From NCBI RefSeq assembly GCF_001676155.1, contig NZ_LZEW01000031.1, forward strand, positions 124,001 to 188,000: 64,000 bases of DNA, given 5' to 3'. The translations under genes were made by a program, and so were the position numbers. Every line of letters begins with the position of its first letter. Position 1 is the first letter of the stretch. Below the pieces are notes generated by a model. It had not been told where the DNA came from and did no database searches. It worked only from the letters and a program-made list of their open reading frames with translations. Shown here one piece after another: positions 43,095 to 53,585 of this stretch. The DNA comes from Morganella psychrotolerans (GTDB lineage: Bacteria > Pseudomonadota > Gammaproteobacteria > Enterobacterales > Enterobacteriaceae).

Positions 43095-43414
43095 TTATTT
43101 ATAAAATATCACATAGCCCCGCAGGTTTGTTTCCCCTCCCGCACCGATGATTTTATAATGGCTTGCTCCAAGGTGATTCGCCTTTTCAATAGCCAGGTAT
43201 TCTATCGATTCCAGGTTGGAATCGCCTGTAAATGTTATTCTTGCTAGTACTGCATTATTGTTTTTAGCCGCTGTATTATTGTCAGTTCCGGTAAGTGATA
43301 TCCTGTTTTTTTTCGGTTAGCCCGTTTGTATCTTGATTGACGGATTCAACTGCAGAGGCGATGCCCTGATAACTAAATAATCCCAGTACTAATACAGCAA
43401 TGATTTTTTTTCAT
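43095..43414 (-). CDS. Small secreted DUF1471 (YdgH/BhsA/McbA-like) protein (frame broken by homopolymers)
   Basis: Periplasmic stress-type protein, function unknown. The ATG at 43414 follows AGGA. Two 8-base runs (43404-43411 and 43306-43313) are each one base too long. The corrected 105-residue protein has a signal peptide (MKKIIAVLVLGLFSYQGIASA) and a C-terminal domain, LEYLAIEKANHLGASHYKII then YVIFYK. This has the DUF1471 pattern of alternating small residues, a GAxxYxI step and a final Tyr. E. coli relatives (BhsA, YhcN, McbA) are induced by copper, acid, peroxide or in biofilm. It is the first gene of an operon with the MarA-like regulator, behind MerR-type promoter B. Uncorrected, no frame longer than 45 codons exists here. 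Confidence 0.7.
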
Positions 43415-43458
43415 TTGTGATCCTGTTTTATTTGAAGGTAATATCATTTTGTAAGTGC

Positions 43459-43489
43459 ATTAAAAACCTTAAAGTACATATAAGGTCAA
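43459..43489 (-). promoter_or_regulatory. MerR-type promoter/operator B (for DUF1471 and the AraC-like gene)
   Basis: On the minus strand TTGACC, 19 bp, TTTAAT. The spacer overlaps CCTTATATGTACTTTAAGG. Confidence 0.75.
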
Positions 43490-43538
43490 TGGTTTTTTTT
43501 ATTTTACCTGTTCAGGCTCTGCACCCTGATTAAAACAG

Positions 43539-43569
43539 TTGACCTTACAGTGGCTGTAACCTTTACCCT
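43539..43569 (+). promoter_or_regulatory. MerR-type promoter/operator C (for the RND pump operon)
   Basis: TTGACC, 19 bp, TACCCT on the plus strand. The spacer overlaps CCTTACAGTGGCTGTAACC. It lies 50 bp from operator B, back to back, in the divergent spacer. Confidence 0.75.
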
Positions 43570-43634
43570 TGCAAAGATCTTCTTCAACAGTATTTAAATT
43601 AATTATTAATTTATTTGATCAGGCAAGGTTTTTT

Positions 43635-44862
43635 ATGAAAATGAAAATTGGTGTATATGCAACTATCTTTGCCGCCATTGCAATGGGTAACATTGCGGCT
43701 GCACAAGATAATAAAAATGAGAGTAAGCCGGAAAGCACGAGTGATATCATGCTTGCGAAAGTTCCTGTCGCAGAAGTTATCCAGCGGGATATTGTTCCTT
43801 TTTCTGAGTTTACCGGCTACCTGGCCGCACCCAAAATAGTGGAATTACGTCCCCGGGTCGGAGGTCGGATTAATTCCGTCAGCATTCCGGAAGGTCAGAT
43901 TATTCAAAAAGGCGATCTGTTGTTCCTGATCGATCCTCAGCCTTTCCAAATCGCATTAGATAACGCTATTGGTCAGTTAAGTCAGGCTGAAGCATCCGCT
44001 TTACGGGCGAATAGTGATTATAACCGAATCAAAAAGCTTATTGATAAAGGCGTAGTTTCCCGTAAAGATTACGATGATGCACAGGCTAATCGTACTGTAA
44101 GCAATGCTCAGGTTAAATCAGCAAAAGCCGCTGTTGACGCGGCTAAATTAAATTTATCTTACACGCAGGTTAAAGCACCGATTACAGGCCGGGTTGACAG
44201 GGCACTTATTACAGAAGGAAATCTTGTTACCGGCGGTGATATTAACACGGCTACGTTATTAACGACGATTGTCTCAATTGATCCTGTATATGCCTACTTT
44301 GATATTGATGAAAAAACCTTTCATAAACTGTCAGCCATACAGGCTGAATCCGGAACAGATCAGGGTACAGAGCGTCCTTCTGTAAATATCAGTGTATCTG
44401 AGGAAAAAAAATTATCCTTATTCAGGTTCGCTTGATTTTATGAGCAACCAAATTGATCGTACTACGGGCACAGTCAAAGCCCGTGCGGTAGTTAAAAATA
44501 AAAATGGAACATTAATACCCGGTTCTTTTATTCGTGTCCAACTCCCTGTTGGTATTAAAACATCTTCAATATTGATTGATGACCAGGCTATTGGTTTTAA
44601 TCAGGGCCAAAGCTATGTGCTGGTGATTGATAATAGTAATAAAGCGGTATACCGGCAAGTCGAACCGGGGGCGATGATTGATGGACTTCGGGTAATAAAG
44701 AGTGGTTTAGTCAAAGGTGAAAGGATCATTATTAAAGGCCTTGTCAGACCGGGAATGGAGGTCATGCCGGAGAATGTTCCGATGTATTTACCGGAGGCTG
44801 AGAATAATAACATCGGACAAAGTAGCGATAGCGTATTAAATGAAGCGGAGGGAAATCAATAA
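43635..44862 (+). CDS. RND efflux periplasmic adaptor subunit (GesA/MdsA/MexE-like; frame broken by a homopolymer)
   Basis: Membrane-fusion protein that links the inner-membrane pump to an outer-membrane channel. Start MKMKIGVYATIFAAIAMG: a signal peptide without a lipobox cysteine, cut near AAAQD. The lipoyl/hairpin domain (ELRPRVGGRINSVSIPEGQ, then KGDLLFLIDPQPFQ, and a helical hairpin to about 190) leads to TQVKAPITGRVDRALITEGN. The barrel domain follows, with DFMSNQIDRTTGTVKARA. The run at 44404-44411 has one A too many; corrected length is 408 residues. Its stop overlaps the pump start by one base (TAATG). Adaptor type and pump type agree in being drug-class, not CusB-class. Confidence 0.87.
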
Positions 44863-47800
44863 TGAAGTTCTCTCATTTCTTTATACAGCGGCCAATTTTC
44901 GCCATTGTTTTATCCGTATTTATATTGATAGCCGGTATTCTCAGCGTTTTTAAATTACCCCTGAGTGAATATCCGGCAGTCACACCACCGACGGTTCAGG
45001 TTGTTGCAAGCTATCCGGGGGCAACACCAAAAGTTATTGCAGATACGGTTGCTTCACCAATAGAACAAGCCGTTAATGGTGTCGAAGGAATGCTCTATAT
45101 GAGTTCCCAGATGTCGACTGACGGAAAAATGGTGTTAACCATTTCATTTAAGCAAGATGTTGACCCTGATATTGCTCAGATTCAGGTTCAGAATTTAGTA
45201 TCAAGAGTTCTTCCCCGGTTACCTGAAGAGGTCAGAAATATAGGTGTTACGACAGAAAAAAACATCGCCGGATGTCCTTATGGTTGTTCATATGTATTCC
45301 CCTGAGGATGTTTACGACTCACTTTTTGTTTCTAACTATGCAATGTTAAATGTCCGCGATGAAATTGCCAAACTTTCCGGCGTTGCAAGCGCTGTTGTAT
45401 GGGGCGAGGGGGAATATGCGATGCGGGTCTGGATAGATCCGACTAAAATTGCATCACTGGGGTTGACCGCAAATGATGTTACGGAGGCGATTCGTGAGCA
45501 AAATATTCAGGTTGCCACCGGCTCTGTCGGACAGCAGCCTGATACCACATCATCGTTTCAGATAAGTATTAATGCCCTCGGCAGACTTACAACAGAAGAG
45601 CAATTCGGCAATATTATTATCAAAGCCGGTGGAAATGGTCAGGTTACTTATCTGAAAGATATCGCGCGAATAGAGTTAGGTGCTGATAATTATTCATTAC
45701 GCAGCCTCCTTGATGGAAAGAATGCCGTTGGTTTACAAATTGTTATGAGCCTAGGTGCGAATGCGTTAGATGTTTCTGCTTCTGTCCGGGCGACAATGGC
45801 TCGTTTACAAACTGATTTTATTGACGGGATCGATTATAAAATAGCGTATGACCCTACTGTATTTGTCAGTGCGTCATTAAAATCCGTCGCAATTACATTA
45901 CTCGAAGCAACGATTCTGGTCGTGTTGGTTGTTGTGTTATTTTTGCAAAGCTGGCGGGCCTCGATTATTCCCCTCGTTGCTGTACCGGTTTCATTAATCG
46001 GTACATTTGCTTTTATGTATTTGTTTGGTTTTTCTTTAAATACCTTATCTCTGTTTGGTCTGGTTATTTCTATAGGGATAGTGGTTGATGATGCGATTGT
46101 TGTGGTTGAAAATGTAGAAAGGCATATTTCTGCGGGGTTAACACCTGAAAACGCTGCATTTAAAGCCATGAATGAAGTTACGGGGCCAATATTAGCAATA
46201 ACATCTGTATTAGCTGCGGTATTTATTCCCACTGCCTTTTTATCAGGTTTACAGGGGGAGTTTTATCGCCAGTTTTCATTAACGATTGTTATCTCGACAG
46301 TAATATCTGCAATTAACTCATTAACGTTAGCACCGGCACTGTGTGCAATATTACTTAAACCACATAGTAAAAATGTAAAAGCAGACTGGTTAACACGGGT
46401 TATTAATCGTTTATTTGGTGGTTTTTTCGCCCGGTTTAATCACTTCTTTAATAAATTATCAGAAAAGTATGTTCAATTAGTCTGCCGTTGTATCCGGGGC
46501 AGTGTCATTATCGTCATTCTGTATATGGGATTTGCCGGGCTGACGGCGCTGGGCTTTAATGTCGTACCAAATGGATTTGTCCCTGCTCAGGATAAGTATT
46601 ATTTAATTGGTGTCGCACAATTACCGCCGGGTTCTTCGCTCGACAGAACAGAGAATATGGTTAAAGAAATGTCCCGTATTGCACTTGAAGAACCCGGTGT
46701 TGAGCATGTGGTTGCATTTCCCGGCTTATCTGTGAATGGTCCGGTTAATATACCTAATTCAGCATTAATGTTTGCGATGCTTAAACCTTTTGACGAGCGC
46801 ACTGACCCGTCTCTTTCAGCTAATGCTATTGCAGGCAGGTTGATGGGGAAATTCAGCGGGATACCTGACGGTTTTGCCGGTATTTTTCCGCCACCTCCGG
46901 TTCCCGGTTTAGGTTCTATGGGCGGTTTTAAAGTTCAGATAGAAGACAGAGCAGATCTCGGATTTGATGCGTTAGCAAAAGTGCAGGAGACGATTTTAAT
47001 GAAAGCGATGCAGGCGCCTGAACTTACGGGAATGATGGCAAGCTTTCAGACTAACTCACCGCAAATAGATGTTGATATAGACCGGGTGAAAGCTAAATCG
47101 CAAGGTGTGACATTAACGGATATTTTTGATGCACTGCAAATCAATCTCGGGTCATTATATGTGAATGATTTTAACCGGTTTGGCCGGACGTATCGCGTGA
47201 TTGTTCAGGCGGATACATTATTCAGAATGGACTCTGAAAATATTCAGTTACTGAAGGTGCGCAATAAAGACGGCGATATGATCCCGCTCGGGACATTAGT
47301 TAAAATTACGCGGACAACCGGACCTGACCGTATTATTCACTATAATGGCTTCCCGTCAGTCGATATTACAGGGAACTCAGCTCCCGGTTATACCTCCGGT
47401 CAGGCAACTGACGCGATTGAAAAAATTCTGCGTGAAACATTGCCTGAAGGAATGACCTATGAATGGACAGATCTGACTTATCAGGAACAATTATCAGGAA
47501 ATTCAGCATTATATATTTTCCCGCTGGCCGTTTTCTTTGCCTTCCTGATCCTTGCTGCCCAATATAACAGCTGGGCTTTACCCTTCTCGGTCTTACTGAT
47601 AGCGCCGATGGCATTGCTTTCAGCGATTGCCGGTGTATGGCTGTTTAATGGTGATAATAATGTCTTTACGCAAATTGCATTTATTGTGCTTGTTGGTCTT
47701 GCCGCTAAGAACGCAATATTAATTGTGGAGTTTGCTATTGCTCAGGAGAAGCAGGGTGCTGATCCCGTTGCTGCGGTATCAGAAGCTGCGCATCTGCGGT

Positions 47801-48012
47801 TACGCCCGATACTAATGACATCATTTGCTTTTATTGCCGGCGTTATTCCGTTGGTTTTTGCAAGCGGTGCGGGCTCTGAAATGAGGCAGGCGATGGGTAT
47901 TGCCGTATTCTCAGGCATGCTGGGGGTAACATTATTCGGATTGTTACTGACACCTGTTTTTTACGTTATTGTCCGTAAACGGAAAGCCGGAACGCGCGCA
48001 CAAGAAATATAA
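44862..48012 (+). CDS. RND multidrug-type efflux pump (HAE-1; GesB/MdsB/MexF-like; frame broken by a homopolymer)
   Basis: Proton-driven inner-membrane pump of the HAE-1 class. Start MKFSHFFIQRPIFAIVLSVF. The corrected length of 1049 residues is normal for HAE-1. The first periplasmic loop has PAVTPPTVQVVASYPGA. The membrane proton-relay region is GLVISIGIVVDDAIVVVENV, with the two adjacent Asp residues of drug pumps. GGFKVQIEDR and GLAAKNAILIVEFA are further family marks. The run at 45256-45262 has one A too many. The metal-pump (CusA/CzcA) signature is absent. No outer-membrane channel gene follows, so a TolC-type partner elsewhere is expected. It is transcribed from MerR-type promoter C. 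Confidence 0.9.
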
Positions 48013-48034
48013 TGTAATTATCTGATTATAGTAA

Positions 48035-48065
48035 AATTCACCAGACATCGGATGTCTGGTGAATT
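48035..48065. terminator. Hairpin after the RND pump gene
   Basis: AATTCACCAGACATC / GATGTCTGGTGAATT, near-perfect long inverted repeat 22 bp past the stop; its T tract is weak. Confidence 0.55.
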
Positions 48066-48082
48066 AATAATTAAAAAACATC

Positions 48083-48113
48083 TTGACCTTACCCTTAAGG
48101 TAAAGCTTAGGCT
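48083..48113 (+). promoter_or_regulatory. MerR-type promoter/operator D (for the CueR/GolS-like gene)
   Basis: TTGACC, 19 bp, TAGGCT. The spacer overlaps CCTTACCCTTAAGGTAAAG. Placed for autoregulation. Confidence 0.78.
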
Positions 48114-48142
48114 CTGACTTAATAATTTATTGGGGGGACATT

Positions 48143-48589
48143 ATGAATATCGGTCAGGCGGCTAAACTCGCTAATATCTCAGCAAAGATGATTCGTTATT
48201 ACGAACAGACCGGTTTAATTCCGAAAGCAAATCGCTCTGATTCAGGATACCGGCGTTATAGTTTATCGGATGTGGAAAGTTTTCATCTTATCCGTCGTGC
48301 CCGCGATCTTGGTTTTTCTACAGATCAAATCTCTGCACTTTTACTCTTATGGCGCGACAGTGACCGCACCAGCGCAAATGTCAAAGAGATGGCACTTACT
48401 CACCTGTCTGAATTAAAAAAGAAAATCACAGAACTACAGGATATGGCTCAAACACTTGAGCAACTGACTCAACATTGCAGCGGTAATAATCAGCCGGACT
48501 GCCCGATTATAACAAGCTTAACTGAACCGGTTATGAATACTGAGAAGAATACATCGCGGAGCACCCGGTTTGGTCGTCGTCTTAATTAA
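48143..48589 (+). CDS. MerR-family monovalent-metal sensor, CueR/GolS-like
   Basis: Transcriptional activator sensing Cu(I), Au(I) or Ag(I). The 148-residue protein starts MNIGQAAKLANISAKMIRYYEQ, the winged helix-turn-helix. It has the metal loop HCSGNNQPDC with Cys112 and Cys120, and Ser77 as in monovalent sensors. Pro118 is the residue found in Salmonella GolS, where CueR has Ala; position 113 is Ser, unlike both. A basic C-terminal tail (STRFGRRLN) also recalls GolS. The RBS GGGGGG lies 6 bases before the ATG. The frame is intact. It is flanked by the pump operon and a GolB-like chaperone, all with the same operator. Confidence 0.88.
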   Translation: MNIGQAAKLANISAKMIRYYEQTGLIPKANRSDSGYRRYSLSDVESFHLIRRARDLGFSTDQISALLLLWRDSDRTSANVKEMALTHLSELKKKITELQDMAQTLEQLTQHCSGNNQPDCPIITSLTEPVMNTEKNTSRSTRFGRRLN

Positions 48590-48596
48590 AAACCAG

Positions 48597-48627
48597 TTGA
48601 CCTTACTATGCTGGTAAGCCTTACCTT
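48597..48627 (+). promoter_or_regulatory. MerR-type promoter/operator E (for the metal chaperone gene)
   Basis: TTGACC, 19 bp, TACCTT. The spacer overlaps CCTTACTATGCTGGTAAGC. It starts 8 bp after the stop of the CueR/GolS-like gene. Confidence 0.78.
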
Positions 48628-48660
48628 AATTATGAAATTACGAATAATCAGGAGAGAAAA

Positions 48661-48859
48661 ATGATTAGTTTTACTATACCGAACATGACTTGCGGCGGTT
48701 GTGCTAAATCAGTGACAAAAGCATTATCAGATGTGGATGGGCAGGCACTGATAGAGACTAAGCCGGCAACAAGAACAGTGAAAATTAAAAAGTAATATCG
48801 CAGAAAGTACTTTCCGCACAGCACTCAGTGCTGCCGGATATCCGGCTGATCCGGTGTAA
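48661..48859 (+). CDS. GolB/CopZ-like heavy-metal chaperone (frame broken by a homopolymer)
   Basis: Cytoplasmic HMA-domain protein that binds Cu(I)/Au(I). Start MISFTIPNMTCGGCAKSVTK after AGGAG; the CGGC motif (Cys11 and Cys14) is the metal site. The downstream KPATRTVKI corresponds to DPATRLVDV of Salmonella GolB. The run at 48787-48791 must lose one A for the frame to continue SNIAESTFRTALSAAGYPADPV, the second half of the fold. Corrected length is 65 residues, as in GolB (64). Without correction it stops after 44 codons. Confidence 0.82.
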
Positions 48860-48875
48860 TCCAAAATAATATTAC

Positions 48876-48917
48876 TGCCGGGTTATTCCCTGTAAAAATG
48901 AATTTCCCGGCATTTTT
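48876..48917. terminator. Terminator between the metal chaperone and the second autotransporter
   Basis: TGCCGGG / CCCGGCA stem with a long loop, followed by five T on the plus strand. Confidence 0.6.
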
Positions 48918-48932
48918 GTTTACATCAGAAAA

Positions 48933-50780
48933 TCAGAAACGCACACGGAAACCGACATCTGCACGCAGAGGGGTTTCAGTTTTATTACCGTTCAGATAGT
49001 TGATTTCTGTATAAAATGCAGCCTGTGGAGTGATCTGTGCATCCAGACCTAAACCGTATTTACCGGTGCTGCCGGAGAAATCATTGCTGACGGTATTCGT
49101 CCGGTTAATTGTCACATCATTCTCTTTTGTGAATTCATGGACAATCGCCAGGCGGGCATAGGGTTTCAGTACTGCACTGTTTACATCAAATGATGTGCTG
49201 ATTAATGTCCCCGCTTCACCCTGCAAACTGTCTGCGCTGTGAACATCTGCACGCATCCCGTTATTCAGTTCATAATCTGCACTGCCGATACGGGCATATT
49301 GCAGTTTGCCGTAAGGCTGTACTGTCAGTGCCGGAACAACTTCGTAGTTAAATCCGCTCTCGATTGTCGCGGTGAATGCGTTCTGGTGATAATCACCGCG
49401 CGCAGAACTGCCGTTTTTCATCCGACCGTTGTTTTCATTGTCCAGGCGGTTACCTTTGAGCATTCCGTCGGCATAGAAACCATTGTCATGCAGATAAGTT
49501 GCATAGAGCCCGCCGTGGTAACTTTCAACTGTTCCGCTGCCATAGTTATCCGTGCTGACTTTTGTCCGGCTGAAACCTGTGAATACGCCGACAAGCACAG
49601 TGGCGTCATCCAGACGCAATGGTTTATCCACCCCGATTTGTACGCCATCGAGTTTGTTTTTAAATGAGGTGTTGAGTTTATCATTCAGGCGGGTGTCATC
49701 GTGCAGGTAGCGCGTCCATAACCCGTAACCATGTTGCGGATTGCTGTAGTAATTCCCCAGACGCTGTTGCAGAGAAACTGATTCTGCCTGTAATACCTGG
49801 CGCGGTGCGGCAGCCATTGCCATAACACCTTTGGCGCTGTAACTCAGAACCGGTGCGGTTGTGCCGTTGTCGCCGTTTCCGTTATCAGTACCGGTATCAG
49901 TGTCTTTATCGCCTTTGCGTTTACCCTGTAAATACCAGTCGGTTTTTTCACCATCCTGTTTTTTCTTCAGAGAGTACTGATAGGTTCCGACTTCAACTGT
50001 CTGGTCTTTATTTGTCAGACGGAATGCCGCATCACCGCTGTTAACGTGAACGATATTAAGATCAGTTGCTTTTACCGGATCTGAACCGGTGTCCCTGACA
50101 TTAATACCGAAATTACCGGTAGCGTGTTTGCTGATATTAATAAAGTCACCCCAGCCATTTGCCAGTTCAGTTGTGAGCAGAAAATCACCCTGTCCGGATA
50201 AATTACCGATCTCAACGCGATTTGGCTGGGCGGCAGGATAATACGGAGCCGTGATTATTTGTCCGCCCTGCATTTCCAGGGTCTGAATTGTCGTTATTAA
50301 TGGTTTGCCTGATTTATCCGGGGTAGGGGCAAAGATACTTTCGTCAGAATCTTCGTCATATCCATCCGGTACGTGCCAGACAGGTGCAATTTGTAATTCA
50401 CCCGCCAGACGGAGATGATTTACCGATACATCACCGGATTTCACCAGATTGTTTGTTGTCACATTGATATCAGTTGAATCATTATTATAGATATCAGCAG
50501 CAGCGCCTTTTTCTATTACAAGTAAACCGCCTGAAATACTTTCCGGTCCGAAGGTGATTTCCGCACCATTTTTTACCGTTGTTGTTCCTGCCAGTGTCCC
50601 GCCGTCGACAAATAAAGAGCCACCTTGTACGACAGTAGTACCAGTTGCAGTTTCGCCGCTGTTGATGGTCTGGCTGTTATCCTTCCCGACTATAGTGTCC
50701 TGTATATTTGCGGCTATTGCCCCTACAGAATACCCTGCCAATGCGGCTTCAATTAAACACACTAAAACTAATTTTTTCAT
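48933..50780 (-). CDS. Autotransporter outer-membrane protein (short passenger)
   Basis: Type Va secreted protein of 615 residues. The signal peptide is MKKLVLVCLIEAALAGYSVGAIA. A short beta-helical passenger opens with GETATGTTVVQGGSLFVDGGTLAGTT-type repeats, shared with the AidA/pertactin families. A Asp/Thr/Gly-rich linker (DTDTGTDNGNGDNGTT) and a 280-residue barrel ending ADVGFRVRF follow. The start was set at MKKLVLV; a longer frame begins 14 codons earlier with no RBS. The barrel resembles that of the first autotransporter (for example LWTRYLHDDTRLN against VWMRLTGDKTRAN). Function is presumably surface adhesion. Confidence 0.85.
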   Translation of the reverse strand: MKKLVLVCLIEAALAGYSVGAIAANIQDTIVGKDNSQTINSGETATGTTVVQGGSLFVDGGTLAGTTTVKNGAEITFGPESISGGLLVIEKGAAADIYNNDSTDINVTTNNLVKSGDVSVNHLRLAGELQIAPVWHVPDGYDEDSDESIFAPTPDKSGKPLITTIQTLEMQGGQIITAPYYPAAQPNRVEIGNLSGQGDFLLTTELANGWGDFINISKHATGNFGINVRDTGSDPVKATDLNIVHVNSGDAAFRLTNKDQTVEVGTYQYSLKKKQDGEKTDWYLQGKRKGDKDTDTGTDNGNGDNGTTAPVLSYSAKGVMAMAAAPRQVLQAESVSLQQRLGNYYSNPQHGYGLWTRYLHDDTRLNDKLNTSFKNKLDGVQIGVDKPLRLDDATVLVGVFTGFSRTKVSTDNYGSGTVESYHGGLYATYLHDNGFYADGMLKGNRLDNENNGRMKNGSSARGDYHQNAFTATIESGFNYEVVPALTVQPYGKLQYARIGSADYELNNGMRADVHSADSLQGEAGTLISTSFDVNSAVLKPYARLAIVHEFTKENDVTINRTNTVSNDFSGSTGKYGLGLDAQITPQAAFYTEINYLNGNKTETPLRADVGFRVRF

Positions 50781-51139
50781 ATTGATTCTGACCTGCGGAT
50801 GTTGTGCGGCGGAGCCCGTCACACTGAGAGAAAGTGAAATACGACAAATTTTCTTATGAAATGACTGCGTATTTTCAGCTTGTTTGGCAGGAAGGTGAAT
50901 AGGTGATTTTACGTAAATGCGCCTTGGGTGAGATAATCAGTAAGATGTGCTGTAACGATGATGATGCTCAGATGTTTGAGTTGGGCTGGTGAAATAAAAA
51001 TCAACTATACAAAATAAATTAACGATATCCTTGGTTACCCAATGATATCGCTATATATCCTTATTCATTCAAACTGCAGGTTCGTTGGCTGCATCCTGAA
51101 TGACGTTGGGTATAGTTATTCAGGATGTGAATGATTTTC
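50781..51139. other. Spacer between the second autotransporter and metF
   Basis: 359 bp without a gene. It contains the autotransporter promoter and one short ERIC-like repeat near the end of metF. Confidence 0.5.
51054..51114. repeat. ERIC-like repeat, short form
   Basis: TATATCCTTATTCATTCAAA ... GAATGACGTTGGGTATA. Confidence 0.85.
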
Positions 51140-52134
<995 letters not shown>

Positions 52135-52154
52135 TGTTCCGGTACGTTATTTTT

Positions 52155-52186
52155 GAATGTCTATACGTTTAGACGTCTAGATGTAG
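52155..52186. promoter_or_regulatory. Four tandem met boxes upstream of metF
   Basis: Consecutive 8-mers GAATGTCT-ATACGTTT-AGACGTCT-AGATGTAG. The third is a perfect match to the MetJ consensus. Confidence 0.85.
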
Positions 52187-52296
52187 ATTAAGGGATGAAT
52201 TGGTTAAACGTCAACCATTAATTGACACAGTGCGGGTGAGGTTTTCGCAATAAGATGATGAAGAAAATTCATGATGGGATCATGACAGAATAAAGA

Positions 52297-52320
52297 TGCG
52301 GACAGGCAGCCCTGTCCGCA
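52297..52320 (-). terminator. Hairpin after argE
   Basis: TGCGGACAGG / CCTGTCCGCA, 10-bp stem 8 bp past the argE stop; only a weak T tract follows on the minus strand. Confidence 0.6.
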
Positions 52321-52327
52321 AGGAAGG

Positions 52328-53488
52328 TTACTCAGCCGTTTTCAGGCAGAAATGGGTGACGAGTTGGGTCAGCAATTCGCGGGTTGGCTCAATAAAACGG
52401 GTGTCGAGAAACTCATCAGGCTGATGCGCCTGCTCAATTGACCCGGGACCGAGCACCAGTGTCGGGCAGAGATCCTGAATAAACGGCGCTTCAGTGCAAT
52501 AGTTCACTGTCTGTGCTTTTTCTCCGAGCAGGCTTTCAATCACCCCGACCATTTTATGATCTGTCGGGCAGGCATAGCCCGGAATCGGCTCATGCAGTGC
52601 CTCAATAGCAAGACGCCCCGGCCAGCGCTGTTTTACCGGCTCGAGTGTTGCATTCAGCATCTCATCAATATCACTGAGTGTCATACCCGGCAGCGGACGG
52701 ATATCCATGTGTAATTCACAGCAGCCACAGATTCGGTTTGCTGCATCACCACCGTGAATATGACCAAAATTCATGGTCGGATACGGAATAACAAATGCCG
52801 GGTTATTAAATTTTTCTTTCAGCTGATTACGCAGACCCATCAGATGCGTGATCGACTCATTCATCAGCTCAATTGCATTCACCCCGCGATCAGGGTCACT
52901 GGAGTGACCGGACTGCCCGGTAATGCGGATAGCATTGGAAAGATGCCCTTTGTGCGCGCGCACCGGTTGCAGCGAGGTCGGCTCGCCGATAATGGCGAAA
53001 GACGGGCGGATAGCCGCATTTGCTGCAAAATAGCGCGCTCCTGCCATTGTTGTCTCTTCATCCGCGGTCGCGAGGATATACAAAGGATGCTGTAAATCAC
53101 GCACGTTAATATCACGCACTGCGTCAAGGATAAACGCGAAAAACCCTTTCATATCCGCAGTGCCCAGCCCGTAAAGCTTGTTGTCCTGCTCTGTCAGCGT
53201 GAAGGGATCTTTGCTCCAGCGACCCTCATCAAATGGCACAGTATCGGTATGACCGCACAGTAATAATCCGCCGTCACCGTCACCCAGGCTGGCTAACAAA
53301 TTGAATTTCCCCCGTGTTTCCGGCACCGGCTGAACTTCAACATCAAATCCCAGGGTTTCAAACCAGGCAGCCAATAAATTAATAACCGTCTCGTTGCTTT
53401 GATCCGCTTCAGACTCTGTTGAACTGATGGAGGGGGCAGCAATCAGCTGACGATAAATCTCAATAAATGCAGGTAATTTAATATTCAC
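52328..53488 (-). CDS. argE: Acetylornithine deacetylase
   Basis: M20-family zinc peptidase-like enzyme releasing ornithine from N-acetylornithine. It has 386 residues. The metal site includes [15 protein letters not shown], the catalytic DMKGFFAF, and [12 protein letters not shown] with the general base Glu; [15 protein letters not shown] belongs to the dimerisation domain. It is divergent from argC across a spacer with two ARG boxes. Confidence 0.97.
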   Translation of the reverse strand: MNIKLPAFIEIYRQLIAAPSISSTESEADQSNETVINLLAAWFETLGFDVEVQPVPETRGKFNLLASLGDGDGGLLLCGHTDTVPFDEGRWSKDPFTLTEQDNKLYGLGTADMKGFFAFILDAVRDINVRDLQHPLYILATADEETTMAGARYFAANAAIRPSFAIIGEPTSLQPVRAHKGHLSNAIRITGQSGHSSDPDRGVNAIELMNESITHLMGLRNQLKEKFNNPAFVIPYPTMNFGHIHGGDAANRICGCCELHMDIRPLPGMTLSDIDEMLNATLEPVKQRWPGRLAIEALHEPIPGYACPTDHKMVGVIESLLGEKAQTVNYCTEAPFIQDLCPTLVLGPGSIEQAHQPDEFLDTRFIEPTRELLTQLVTHFCLKTAE

Positions 53489-53513
53489 TGTTGACAGCCT
53501 TTATCCATGATAG

Positions 53514-53552
53514 TATCAATATTAATGCAGTTTATGTGAATAAAAATACATT
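53514..53552. promoter_or_regulatory. Two ARG boxes between argE and argC
   Basis: TATCAATATTAATGCA (53514-53529) and TGTGAATAAAAATACA (53535-53550) each match TNTGAATWWWWATTCA in nearly all fixed positions. They are 21 bp centre to centre, the normal spacing for an ArgR hexamer. Confidence 0.85.
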
Positions 53553-53585
53553 GTTTGTGTTTCAGGTACAAGGTGAAGATGACTT

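Noticed and set aside
45834-46232. Long antisense frame inside the RND pump gene.
   Set aside because: A shadow of the coding strand with low-complexity Thr/Ile sequence and no start context.
42051-50780. The metal island as a transposon or prophage.
   Set aside because: No transposase, integrase, terminal inverted repeats, target duplication or tRNA attachment site could be seen.
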